Positions 43,482 to 53,571 of a DNA stretch of 64,000 nt are shown here, in pieces. Both the position numbers and the translations under genes were made by a program. Where the stretch lies: NCBI GenBank assembly GCA_963575745.1, contig CAUYUJ010019351.1, positions 91,001 through 155,000 of the forward strand, in the 5' to 3' direction. The DNA comes from Prorocentrum cordatum. Taxonomy: Eukaryota > Sar > Dinophyceae > Prorocentrales > Prorocentraceae. Each line of letters opens with the position of its first letter. The first letter of the stretch is position 1. Below the pieces are notes generated by a model. That model saw only the letters and a list, made by a program, of their open reading frames with translations. It had not been told where the DNA came from and did no database searches.

Positions 43482-44782
43482 CTACAGCCCCTGCGTCTGC
43501 TCGGGTCGCCAGACGTAGACCCACTCGCCGATCTCGTCGTTCCTCCTTGTTGGCCTGCTGCGCGCCAGCAGCGCCGCTCGCGCGGCACGCGAGCAGTTGG
43601 CCTCGATGAAGGCTGTCGCGGCGGTCGCCCTCCATATCATCACATCGCGCACCTCGCCCTTGGGGTCGACCAGCGCGGCCTGCTCCGACAGGCCGAAGTC
43701 TTCGTCGCAGAGGGCGCCCAGGATCTTGGGCTGCGCCCCCAACGCCAGCGCCGCGGGCCCGAACCCGCGCGCGTTCCTCAGGGTGTTCTGCTGGCTGGCG
43801 GTCATCCTGGGGGCGGTCTTGAGCGGGTCGTCGGGGGACCGTAGATGGCACTTGCTCGGCTGTGCCATGCTGGCCGCGTGGTTCCGCCCCATCAGGCCTA
43901 ACCTGTGGTGCGCACCTCTCGGGATCAGGTCGAGCTCGTTGCTCATCCAGTCGTGCGTGCGCTTGGCCGCGTGCGAGCCTCCCATGTCCATGCGCTTCGT
44001 CTCAGGCTTGCCGGCCCAGCTGATCCAGAGCTTCTCCCATAGCTTCGACTCCTCCAGGAACGTCTCGAGATCGGGTAGTCGACTTCGTGGCGCGTGAACT
44101 CGCCCATAATGGCCAAGATCTCCCTCTCCTTCTGCTTCCGCGTGATGTAGTGCACGTCGGTGCGGATCACCTCGTTGAACCTCTGGGTCGTCGGCAGCAC
44201 TGCGACGCGAATCGCGCGGGGCCTCTGCCTGCCCAGGCAGATCTCGCACTGGGAGAGCCCGGCGCACTGGGTCCACTCTGCCGGGGCACCCGCATGCTGC
44301 ATGGCGACCGCCAGCGCTGCGTTCGAAAGGTGGTCCAGGCTGACATGTGCATGCTTGGCTGCTCGGATCGTCGACGCGTTGGGCCGCTTCGTGGGCCCCT
44401 GCATCATGTCGGTGTACTCGATGGCCTCGATGTCCTTCAAGACCTTCTCGGCTGCGTTGATGTCGCTGATGTTGTCGGCCATGCCCTGGTAGGCGATCAG
44501 GTAGGTCATTATCCTCGCCATCGGTCCAAGGTAGTTCTGGGCCTGCTGGGCGAGCTTGCCCCGCAAGATCACGTGGTCCTCCGTGCGCGCGCATGCCGGG
44601 GTCATGTGATGGATCAACTCCTTGTTGGTCGACTGCAGTCTCGTGGGCTTCTTGCATGGCACGTCCTTGCCCTGGATCTTGTACTTTGCCCCTGACCTCC
44701 ACTTATCGAGCCCGCGGTGATGTCCTGGCCGCTTCTTCCGTGTCTTCGCCCGCCAGTGTAGCCCCTGCCGCGGGCCTTCCAC
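43482..44782 (-). pseudogene. copia integrase region
   Basis: The pre-integrase zinc site reads HVSLDH...CAGLSQCEICLGRQRPRA. RTDVHYI provides the first acidic residue of the core. After a frameshift at about 44,090, RMDMGGSHAAKRTHDW and GAHHRLGLMGRNHA follow in the place of the D and E blocks. The final Glu of the D,D35E triad is not evident. The C-terminal EWVYVWRPE resembles the GKN-type tail. Confidence 0.75.
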
Positions 44783-45069
44783 GCGCGCGCGTGTCGGTTT
44801 CCGTTCTGCTGCTTCACAGACGCCGTCATAATCATCTTGAGAAACGTCCTTTCTTCTCGCCCCCTGGCGCCCTTGCTCTCCTTGGCGCGCTCCACAGAGA
44901 TCTTCTCGTTCGCGCGCTGCCAGGGGCGCCCGCGCTTGCAGGTGGGGGCGAAGAAGATATCGCCGGGCTTGTCGTTGTCGATCTTGTTCAGGAAGTCGCG
45001 GATCACGGCGGGCTCGGAGAAGTCCCAGCCCTCCTCGATCCTGAACCTGATCACCTCGATCCGCGGAAA

Positions 45070-45909
45070 CTAGAGCAGCTCCTGCGACAAGGCCCCCTGG
45101 TCCACGAAGACCTCCCAGACCAGCCGCTTGCGCGGCCCGCGCAGCGTGTCCTTCATGTCGAGCGCCGCCTGCTCCGGCGCCAGGACCAAGTCCGAGTGGG
45201 TGTCCGCGTCGATCGGGTGGCGCTCCGGGCCCGCGGCCTCTCCCGTGGCCAGGGCCTCGTCGTCGCTGCCGATCTCGTGGAACTCCGTCCGTGTCTCGAA
45301 ATAGAAAGTGTCGGGGTCAGGCGCCGACGAGCCCCCGTCGTCGCCCTTGACCGAATCTCCTTCAGTGTCTTTGTCCGTCGAGTCGCCGCTGCTGTCCTCG
45401 CCGTCGGCGGGTGCCCCCTCGTTCATGGCGTCGTCGGCGTCGCCCCCAGCTTCGCCCAACAGGTCGATGATGAAATGGTCCATCTCGTCGCGCTCGGACT
45501 TCATCCAGCGCTTGTCGGGGAGATCCTTCATCGTGAACGCTCCAGCTCGGTGATCTCGGATCAAGCCTCGCTCTTCCATGCAGGGTCGCGCGATGAGCAG
45601 CGGCGCCCAACCTTCGATGGGATGGGTCGCGATCTGCTTCTTGACGCCGAACGGCCGCGCCGTCAGCGTCACAATTTGCTTGGCCTCCAGCGCCCTGCCG
45701 TCTCCGAATCGGAAGCGTCGGTCGCTCTTGCTGTCCTCGACCTCATGCAGCAACTGCCTCGAACGAAGTAGCTCCTCCCACTGCGCCCGCGCCTTGTCGC
45801 CCATGACGGGCCGCGTGGCGCCGCCATCGCTGATGCCTTTGCCTATGGCCAGCAAGAAGACTTCCTCGGTCTCGTCGGCGCACTCCGGCGTCTCAGCATC
45901 CTCCACCAC
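45070..45909 (-). pseudogene. copia aspartic protease region
   Basis: VFLLAIGKGISDGGATRPVMG carries the aspartic protease active-site pattern, with DGGAT in place of the usual DSGAT. FRFGDGRALEAK and FTMKDLPDKRWMKSE follow, as in copia proteins before the pre-integrase domain. Confidence 0.75.
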
Positions 45910-46110
45910 GCGTGCCTTGTTGTCGGGCTTGGCGAAGCCTCCCTGCCTGAAGCGCTTGGGCCTCGGGCCGCGCTGCTGGGTCGCGCCAGATGCAGTTGAC
46001 CCCGCTATCGATAATGGCGCGCCCTTGCCAAGCGCTCCCTTCTGAAGGCGTAGAGCTTCTCGTCGTGGTGGGCCAAATCCCTTGCCGCGTCCTTTATCAT
46101 TGTCACGTCC

Positions 46111-47303
46111 TCAGCCTTTGCCAATGCCTGGTCTCGTCGCTCTCGTGGGTCCAGTGCGGCTGTCGCGCTGGTAGTTGTTCTCGGGTGCGAGGGCGACGTT
46201 CGGGTAGAATCGTGTGGACTTGGCGATCTCCGCTACGCGCTTCTTCGCGTCTGCGAAGCTGAAGTAGGCCTCGTCGCACGACATTTGGGCCTCCTCGACC
46301 TCCTGCGGCAGCTCCTCCGCGACGTCGGCCTCCTCCTCGTGCTCCTCGTAGTCGTGCTCCTCGTCGCCCTCATGCTCTTCCTCCTCCAGGTACGTGTCTT
46401 CGTAGCGCGGGCCTCGCTCCCGCTCGTAATCGTTCGTGTAGCTCACGTCGTCCTTCAAGCTCTGACCGACCAGCACCTCCTCCACTCGTTTCACGTCGCG
46501 CTTGTCGGGCGGAGCTTCGGCCCCGTATGTCGAGCAGTTTTTTTTGTTTTTGTTGTTTTTTTGTTTTCTTCGATTTTCGCCCAGCAGAGGCCGCCCACGC
46601 ATTGACTACGAACCTGGGCGGCGCCCGATGGTTGAACAGCCGCTCGCGTGAGAAGGTGCCAGCCCGCCAGCATGTCTGGGATGTCCATCCCAACCTCCTT
46701 GAGCTCCCTGAGCTCTCTCCTGTGGCGAAGGCAGCGCAACTTCATCGTCTCCTTCTCTTGGCGAGCGAACTTGCCGAAGAAGAAATGTGTACGGGCTGGC
46801 GGCTCGGTCTGGTTGTCGTACTTGTAGTACTCGTCCAGCACCTGGAACAATGGCCTGACAACCTCTTCTGTCTTTAGTAAATCCAGGTCGATGTCCTCCG
46901 TGGCCTCCGCAACCTCACCCTGCATCCCTGCAGCGAGTTCATGAGTAAGAAAACTTCCTCGATGGCTGCGGTGGTGTCGCGCTTCTTGTAGCACCGCTCG
47001 AAAACCTCCAGCTCGTGTCGACAGATTCGATATCCGTCGGTCCTCAACAGCTCATAGCTCGGCGCCGTCTGGGGCAGGCCTGCGTCTGAGCCTCGTCCTC
47101 CTCCGCCCAACTCTCCTGTCGTGTCCACCAGCCCTGCCTGCCGTTCTAGTCCGTGTAGTTGGCTCATCGTCATCCACGCTGCTCGGCGGGATGCGGCTGC
47201 CCTCCACGCCGGTGTCGGCGGGAACGGCGGCGGCACAGGCTGCCAGCGGGCCGCCAGGCGGCGGCTTGGCCAGGGGCGGCGCGCGAGACGCGCCGTCTGG
47301 CAT
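46111..47303 (-). pseudogene. copia gag region
   Basis: Starts after the primer-binding site with ATG at 47,303 (MPDGASRAPP). It changes frame near 47,150 into the capsid-like part (YKYDNQTEPP, GMDIPDMLAGWHLLTRA) and again near 46,570 into a Glu-rich linker. GWxLL is typical of copia capsids. A TTTTTTGTTTTTGTTGTTTT tract near 46,540-46,565 sits at the second frame change. Confidence 0.75.
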
Positions 47304-47340
47304 GGCAGCGACGGAGGAACTGGAGAAAGTGGATCTCTGG

Positions 47341-47353
47341 CTCCGCTACCAAT
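47341..47353 (-). other. Primer-binding site of the copia element
   Basis: On the minus strand ATTGGTAGCGGAG(CC) follows the 5' LTR, similar to the half-initiator-tRNA site TGGTATCAGAGC of many copia elements. Confidence 0.6.
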
Positions 47354-47603
47354 ATCAACCGATGGCAGCACACGAAGTCTCTTCGGGATGCGTTCGATAG
47401 AACAGATTCTCTTGATAATCGTGTCAGCTTGTGAAACACGCAATTTTTTACCTGATTCAGGGCCCCCTGAACATCAAATGGCAATGGTACAGACATATGT
47501 GAAACAACTGCTTGCAACACAGCATGCTATGCTGAAGCTGCTGACCTGTGCTAAACACAGGCCTACGTACACATAACTCGGTATAGCGGGGGTTATATTG
47601 ACA
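47354..47603 (-). repeat. 5' LTR of the copia element (250 bp)
   Basis: Element-sense sequence starts TGTCAATATAAC and ends CATCGGTTGAT. It aligns with both ends of the enlarged 3' LTR. Confidence 0.85.
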
Positions 47604-47609
47604 CACTTC
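47604..47609. other. Target site duplication of the copia element, right
   Basis: CACTTC, matching 39,203-39,208. Confidence 0.8.
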
Positions 47610-47971
47610 CCCTTTGTGTCAGATCATTCGACCCCTCGAGGGCGAGGTCCTTTCTGAAACGACCCAGAGACCCCCAGTGGAGGCTCCTTCCTCCAGCAGG
47701 CCCCCGCTCCCCTTTGGATCTCCCGATCGGCCTGCGCCGAGCCGTAGAGGAACACCTGGGCAGGCGGGAAGTTCAGGACGTCTCGTGGAGGCATACGGCC
47801 CATTGGGGTCTCGCGCCTCGAGACGCTCCAAGAGTTCCAAATGCATGCTCCTCCGCACCCCTGATAAGGGTAACTCGTCTGGGCATCGTTTCTGGATGGG
47901 CCGTAGAGGAGCACCTGAGCTGGCTGGAAGTTCAGGACGCCTCAGGGAGGCATGCGGCCAGTGCTGGCGGC

Positions 47972-48127
47972 GCGCAAAGGGGGGTAGGGGGGAGGGGGGA
48001 AGACATCTTAGACGGGGGCTGCTTCTCAGAAGGTGCGGGCCTCACGTCTACAGACAAGGAACGCGCCTTCTAAGAAGCAGCCTCCTCCGAAAAAGTCTTC
48101 CCCCCTCCCCCCTACCCCCCTCTGCGG
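47972..48127. mobile_element. G-rich TIR element, copy 3
   Basis: GCAAAGGGGGGTAGGGGGGA then GGGGGGAAGACATC on the left. The right is the complement of GCAGAGGGGGGTAGGGGGGA then GGGGGGAAGACTT. Inside are TTCTCAGAAG and TTCTAAGAAGC stems. About 33-bp arms. Confidence 0.8.
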
Positions 48128-48744
48128 CTGACAATGGGGCCCTCCCACGCCAGGGCCAATGCAAGATCAATCAACATCGAATCGGGAAAGCGAGCCGGAC
48201 AAGAAAATACATCGACTTGGGCTGCATCGGCACAAAGCCAGAATCGAATCGGACCCGCCGCGCCAGGACGCTCAACGACACCTTGCGAGCAGCGGGCCGC
48301 ATCGGATCGCCGGAATATCGGAATCGAGTCGGATCGGGCTGGCCGAAATCGCGAACTGGACTCTGCAGAGTAGGAGGACGAGGGGTCGACCTGTTCTCGT
48401 TGCTCTACGAAGCCCCCCCCCCTCAAGCCGTCCTCGACCCCCGCCCCCAGTGTGCCCGCACTCGCGGGGCGAACCGGAGCTTCCCCTACGAGGCACTGCC
48501 CGTCGAGAGGGGGCCCCTGGCTCGCAAGGTGCCAGCAGGGGCGCCGGTGCCAGGGCGCCAGACACAGCTATCGGGGGCCACACGGGCTCGACGACCCCGG
48601 GCTGCCGAGAGTAGATCCACTGCCCTGGCGCCCTCATCTCAGAAGGCGAAGGCAGGAGGAAGCCAACATCGGCATCGGGATGGGGCGGGCCCAGAGAACG
48701 TGTCGGGAGCCGCGGCCATTTCAGAGCGTCGTCCTGGAATGCTC

Positions 48745-48878
48745 TGAGACCGCTTCAGAACTAAAATATTCAAAAATGATTGATGAAGAATTGAAGTGTA
48801 GTATTTTTGAAAAGGGATGCTTTCCCGCTTTCTATCAACATATGATTAAATTTCACTTAAGTGAGACCGCTTCAGAAC
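48745..48878. mobile_element. AT-rich 117-bp insertion with 17-bp direct repeats
   Basis: TGAGACCGCTTCAGAAC is at 48,745-48,761 and again at 48,862-48,878. The 100 bp between are strongly AT-rich (AAATATTCAAAAATGATTG, ATTAAATTTCACTTAAG) and unlike the flanks. Removing one repeat plus the insert gives a smooth GC-rich sequence. The source is unknown; organelle DNA or a retroposed RNA fragment is possible. Confidence 0.7.
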
Positions 48879-48953
48879 GCCCTGGAATAATGTGTATCTT
48901 CGTTCTCGGCCTACATGGACCTCACCTCTGCAGCCCGCCTAGATGGACCCAGA

Positions 48954-49095
48954 GCAGATGGGGTCGGAGGACCGCGCCGTTAAGGCGATGCTTCGACGAT
49001 GCACCGGCGACGTCGGGATGGAGAAACTTGGGCTCGGGATCGCGCCGCAACTCCCACGCTTCGGCGACGCGGCGCAGTCCTCCGACCCCACCTGC
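48954..49095. mobile_element. GGGGTCG-type TIR element, copy 2
   Basis: GCAGATGGGGTCGGAGGACC on the left and the complement of GCAGGTGGGGTCGGAGGACT on the right give arms of about 25 bp. The interior (GATGCACCGGCGACGTCGGG, ATGGAGAAACTTGG) matches the copy at 11,739-11,907. Confidence 0.8.
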
Positions 49096-49239
49096 TCCGA
49101 CCCAACCCGGGCGGCCTTGAGCCTCTGGGCTTCCCGCGCTCTCTCCGCCAGCTCCGCTGGTGTCCTCCAGGGGCCGGGGAAAGATGCCCAAAAACCCAGG
49201 GCGGGAGGGAGTCCGCACGCCCGGGGTGCGAACCCTCTT

Positions 49240-49345
49240 TTCCTCCTCCTCCTCCTCCTCCTCCTCCTCCTCCTCTTCCTCCTGCTCCTCCTTCTTCTCC
49301 TCTCCTGTTCCTCTCCCTCCTCCTCCTCCCCCTCCTCCACCTTCC
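49240..49345. repeat. CTC microsatellite
   Basis: CTC array with TTC/TGC interruptions, about 170 bp before a GGA array of opposite polarity. Confidence 0.9.
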
Positions 49346-49516
49346 AGGCAGCCGGGCGCCAGACAGCGCGGCTGGCCGCCAGTCGGCCACGGCCCCGCCA
49401 AGATGGTCGACAGGCTGCCGAGCAGCGTCGCGGAGCGTGAGGCTCTGCCGTGCCCGGGCACCATCACCAGCAGGGGGCGGGCGGCGTGCTCGCCTTCGGG
49501 CTCCACGAGCGACCCA

Positions 49517-49576
49517 AGAGGAGGAGGAGGAGGCGGAGGAGGAGGAGGAGGAGGAGGAGGAGGAGGAGGAGGAGGA
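49517..49576. repeat. GGA microsatellite at the 3' end of LINE B
   Basis: GGA array on the plus strand, read as CTC in the sense of LINE B, just beyond its last recognisable coding. Confidence 0.9.
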
Positions 49577-49649
49577 CGAGCGCCACTCCCCATGGCGCGG
49601 CCGTCCCGTCATGAGCAGAAGGAGAAAAGCGAGAGGGAGCACACATGAG

Positions 49650-50303
49650 GATGGCGGCGGGCGAGGGCGGTATACCTCGCCTTGGTGAAGGGGAGGACCT
49701 GGCTGCCCCAGTCACCCATTCGCAGCCCTTTGAGCGTCTGGTATATAGTGAACAGGAAATCGAAAAAAACAACATAATGGACAATCTACCCCCGTCGGGG
49801 AGGGGGAGCATCAAAAGACACACCTTGGCCTGAGCAGAGAGATCGGCGAACCCAGAGGGGAGAGCGGGAAGGCAGGAGGCGACAGGGGCGAGGAGGGGAC
49901 AGTGAAGCAGGTGCAACACTCCGTCACCCTGGGGGGCACGGCACAGAGGGCACTCTTGGGTGGGATCTCTGAAACGACGAGTCGTGCACCAACTATTGCA
50001 CAGGGTTTTGAGGAGAGAAGAAGAGACAGAGCAGGGGAAGGCGCGGGCGGCGGCGACGAAGGAGAGGACCACGAAGTTGGCGTGGCACTCCTGGGCGGAT
50101 GCGAACCACCATCGCAGCCGAGGGAGCAGAAGCTCGCGGACATTGCCAGGAACCCTGAGCTGAACCTCTACCTTCGCCTGGAGCCCTCTCCCCCCCAAAG
50201 CGGGGACCCGCGGGATGGCCACCACAACGTCAAAGTTGGCCATCAGGGAACAGGAGAGAGAGAGGAGAGCCAGAGGGGGTGGCCCTTCCAGGCAGGGCAG
50301 CAT
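49650..50303 (-). pseudogene. LINE B C-terminal segment, out of frame
   Basis: Continues the RT protein after a frameshift near 50,245-50,300. RWWFASAQECHANFV and RFRDPTQECPLCRAPQGDG, HLLHCPLLAP give a Cys-x2-Cys...His-x4-Cys knuckle typical of the C-termini of many LINEs. The end runs into repeat sequence. Confidence 0.7.
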
Positions 50304-53300
50304 TCGTCATCATCCACAAGGCTCAGGAGCAGATCGCGGGCCCTGGAAAACGCCGACGAATGAACTGCACACCGATATCGAGCGGCTCGACTGGCAACCT
50401 CAAGATCCCGACTCTCGGCGGGGAAGTCGAGCCCACGCAAGTTCTGGAGGAGCCCGAACGGGATGGCGTTCCGAGGCCCTGCAGCGAGAGCCTGAAGTCC
50501 TTCACGAAGGGAAGACAGGACCGTTGCCGAGGGGGCGTGGAATTGACCAACATACATAAGCCGAGGGAAAGCACGAGAATTGTGCCGAGCAGTCGATTTC
50601 ATGAGCCCAAGACCGAGAGACTTGATATCGCGAACAGCACTGACATATCTTCCAATCGGGCGGGGCCAGCTTTTCGCAGAACTCTCGTACCCAAGCATGA
50701 GCCCAAGATGCCTCCCAGTCCTCTGAATGCTGAAGACACCTCTTTTAATGCCACGATTCTTGAGCTCCCGCTCCAAATTCTCAGAGGAAAAGCCAAGCGG
50801 GAAGACGGGGGCGGTTTTCTGGGGGTTCAGGTGGAGCCCAAACGCAGGTCCAGCTATCTTCATCACCTCAAGGACAATCACGAGGGCATCGAATACGTTC
50901 GAACAGGCGAGCCCCAGGTCATCAGCAAAGCCACCAGGGATCCCAAGATCACGATGCACACGAGAGTCGAGATACCAAGGGATCGGGTCGTAGGTGAGAG
51001 CGAAGAGACTTCCGCTGAGGGGGCGCCCCTGCTTGACCCCGCGCCGACTCCGACATCCGTGTTCACGGCGTCCGCGGAAGCTGACGACAACCCGGCAGGA
51101 AGAATAGAGCGCCTGCGCTGCACGGATGTACCATTCTGGAATGCCCATCGCTGTGAGCGTGAAGAAGATAGCCGAGTGGCGGAGGGAGGGGAACGCTGCT
51201 CGAATATCTAGAAGAATCAGTCCAGCCTGGGCTTCAGCTCGTTGGGCAATCCAGTGTATCAGCTTGGCCTCCAAATCTATGACATTCTCGGTTCCCAGGC
51301 GCCCAGGGGCGAAACCCCGCTGAAAGTAGACGCAGGTCTCTTCGCAAACTTGGGGCAGGGAACGGTTGAGGGCACGGCTGGTAATCTTGTTAGAGGTGTT
51401 GCTCAAGGTGATGGGGCGAGTGTCCTCGCGAGGCCTAACAGCGCGGCGGGCATCTTCGGGGGCGCCACCTTTGGCCAGGTAAACTTGGTAGGCCCAGTTG
51501 AACTCTGGATGGACCTCTCCTGTGGCCAGGATATGCAAGTACAAAGCATATAACGCAGAAAGAGCCCCAACGCCACCCCCCTTCCAGGCAGCGTAGGGGA
51601 GCCCGTCTGGGCCAGGAGCGGAGTCCCCGACCCGTGCTAGTGCTTCTTGGAACTCCTCAGGTTCCAGGGTCCAGAAGATCGAGGGCGGGGTGGGCGGGAT
51701 CCAGTGGACGAACTCCACGCGCTTGTCCTCAGACCCCTCGCTCCACCCATGCACTTGGCCCCAGTGAGCGGGAAGCTCGCGGAAGGCGCTCAGAGGGTCG
51801 AGCAGCTCCTTGCCGCTCGGGTGGACAACCCCCTCGAGGCCAACGCGCTTTCTCCTTTTGCCCCAAGCCGAGAGGTATCCAAGAAGCTTGGCGGTGCTCG
51901 ACTCCTTCCTGACCTGTGGGAGGCTGGGCCCCTGGATTTCCTCCACGCGAGCAGCAATGCATTGCCTCTGAAGGTCTGCGAGATCATCGTGATTGCTTCG
52001 AACGTCGGTCCATGCCCCCTCAGACGGATCCAGAAATCGAGCCAGGGTGGGGTAAGCAGTGCAAGCCCGACAAAGTATCTCTTGTCCAAGTCCGAGCCGG
52101 AAGCTACTCGAACCCACGGCCCTCGTGCCCCGCAGCGCTGCCAGAGCCCAGGGTAGAAACTCGGGAGGCGAGCTGGCCGTGCGCATCTCCAGTCTTCGCA
52201 TGAGCCTCCGAGCAGATTCCTTGAGAACACAACTGCAATCTTCAACCGCCTGAACAGGGTGGTCGGAGATCGGGCCCGCCTCCAGAACAACCTCAGAGAC
52301 CATGGAGGGGAATTCTTTGCGCCGGCAAACCCAACGAGGAACGCGAAACGAAGATGCTGCCGACGTATGCCCCGAAATCGAAGCAACCGCAGGTACATGA
52401 TCAGACGCTTCCCCGAGCCCTGCAGGACCCCGAAGAACACGGCTAGCAGGATGAAGGTCGATCAAGTCTGCAGGCGGAACGTTGAAGTAAATCCTGTCGA
52501 TTCTTCCCAATGATACCACTTGCTTAGCCTCCCCAACGCCGAGCTCGACCCGACGCGTGAAGGGGGGCTGCGTGACCTCGACCAGATCTTTAAAGAGGCT
52601 GCTGAAGAACCCGGGGATCGGGGCGAAGGCGAAACTGACGGAGCTGTCGACAAGATGCCTACCCTCTCCTTCCGCTGGAAATTTGAAGTCCCCACAGAGA
52701 ATACCCGAGCAACGATCCGCAGACCAGAGAGCGCGCCGGAGACAGCGAAGAGAAGCGTATACGTCCTGCCTGCCCAGGGCGGGGTCCAGATGGAAGTTGA
52801 TGATTTGCGCGCAGTCGCGATCGCTGGCCAGCCAGAGCGTCTGCGCCAGCCCACCGATAAGAGAGGAGTGATGTCGCCGAGGGATTAGAGCAGCAAGGGC
52901 GGGGTGAAGAAAGATAGCAGCACCGCCAGCGTGGGGATTGCCGGAGAAACTGCCGGCACTTATGCGACCGTGGACCTCGGAAGTGAAGAGAATCAAGTCA
53001 GCCATTGTGCCACGAACCTCTTGGATACAGACAATGTCATGAACTTGACTGAGCTGGGTAAGTCGAGCAATTTGTCGCCGCGCGTTTTCCGTGGGATCGA
53101 TGGCGCCAAACAGGGGGCGAGCATTCCAGCTGACGATTGAGAGATGGGACTGCGGGCGGCGCGGATGGAGGGTGGGGCCAGGGAATACATCATGGTCTGA
53201 AGAGGAACTGCTCGTCGATGAGGAAGTAGAGGCCGAAGAGGGGGAGAGACTGGAGCAGCGGCTGAGGGGCCGCGGCCGAGAGCGAGGCCTAGAGGCGTCA

Positions 53301-53308
53301 TCCCGCAT
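50243..53308 (-). CDS. LINE B endonuclease-reverse transcriptase ORF
   Basis: A 1,021-codon uninterrupted frame. A Ser-rich leader (1-50) precedes an exonuclease-endonuclease-phosphatase domain (about 55-312) with Asn62 (SWNAR), Glu97 (QEVRG), GDFKF at 206-210 where GDxN is usual, a RIDRIYF strand at 269-275 and SDH at 302-304. The RT domain (about 550-870) has APGPDGLPYAAWK from 564, TRPITLSNTSNK from 630, Asp701 of LLDIRAAFPSL, RGVKQGRPLSGSLF from 756 and FADD at 794-797. It would nick target DNA and copy its own RNA by target-primed reverse transcription. The Asn-to-Lys change in GDFKF may weaken the nuclease. The lost C-terminal frame suggests it is not autonomous, but such a long clean frame implies recent insertion. 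Confidence 0.9.
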   Translation of the reverse strand: MRDDASRPRSRPRPLSRCSSLSPSSASTSSSTSSSSSDHDVFPGPTLHPRRPQSHLSIVSWNARPLFGAIDPTENARRQIARLTQLSQVHDIVCIQEVRGTMADLILFTSEVHGRISAGSFSGNPHAGGAAIFLHPALAALIPRRHHSSLIGGLAQTLWLASDRDCAQIINFHLDPALGRQDVYASLRCLRRALWSADRCSGILCGDFKFPAEGEGRHLVDSSVSFAFAPIPGFFSSLFKDLVEVTQPPFTRRVELGVGEAKQVVSLGRIDRIYFNVPPADLIDLHPASRVLRGPAGLGEASDHVPAVASISGHTSAASSFRVPRWVCRRKEFPSMVSEVVLEAGPISDHPVQAVEDCSCVLKESARRLMRRLEMRTASSPPEFLPWALAALRGTRAVGSSSFRLGLGQEILCRACTAYPTLARFLDPSEGAWTDVRSNHDDLADLQRQCIAARVEEIQGPSLPQVRKESSTAKLLGYLSAWGKRRKRVGLEGVVHPSGKELLDPLSAFRELPAHWGQVHGWSEGSEDKRVEFVHWIPPTPPSIFWTLEPEEFQEALARVGDSAPGPDGLPYAAWKGGGVGALSALYALYLHILATGEVHPEFNWAYQVYLAKGGAPEDARRAVRPREDTRPITLSNTSNKITSRALNRSLPQVCEETCVYFQRGFAPGRLGTENVIDLEAKLIHWIAQRAEAQAGLILLDIRAAFPSLRHSAIFFTLTAMGIPEWYIRAAQALYSSCRVVVSFRGRREHGCRSRRGVKQGRPLSGSLFALTYDPIPWYLDSRVHRDLGIPGGFADDLGLACSNVFDALVIVLEVMKIAGPAFGLHLNPQKTAPVFPLGFSSENLERELKNRGIKRGVFSIQRTGRHLGLMLGYESSAKSWPRPIGRYVSAVRDIKSLGLGLMKSTARHNSRAFPRLMYVGQFHAPSATVLSSLREGLQALAAGPRNAIPFGLLQNLRGLDFPAESRDLEVASRAARYRCAVHSSAFSRARDLLLSLVDDDECCPAWKGHPLWLSSLSPVP

Positions 53309-53571
53309 CTCATGTCGGCCCCCCCCGCGACAAGCCGCGGTAGTCGCCCTCCCGCCGGTGACGAGGGGAATAGAACATGCAGAGGGTGCCGAGCACGAGG
53401 CCCCCGCAGCCGCCGTCGGACTCGCTATCGTACTGATGGCACCCGCAGCCGACGGCGCCTCAGACCCCGCCGAGGAGGCGCAGGAGCTGGCGGCCCTCGA
53501 GGATCGCCGAGATGGCGCACTCGCATGTCAACTTTGGATTGTGTCGACCCAGCCCTGGGCCAGCTCGCGGT

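Larger units (their letters stand above)
39209..47603 (-). mobile_element. Degenerate Ty1/copia LTR retrotransposon, 8.4 kb
   Basis: LTRs at 39,209-40,095 and 47,354-47,603, a 5-6-bp target duplication (CACTTC), a primer-binding-like ATTGGTAGCGGAGCC directly inside the 5' LTR, and gag, protease, integrase, RT and RNase H remnants in copia order. Joining the outer flanks reconstitutes a tandem unit present intact at 38,871-38,940, so both boundaries are certain to a few bases. Many frameshifts and diverged LTRs show that it is old and inactive. Confidence 0.9.
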
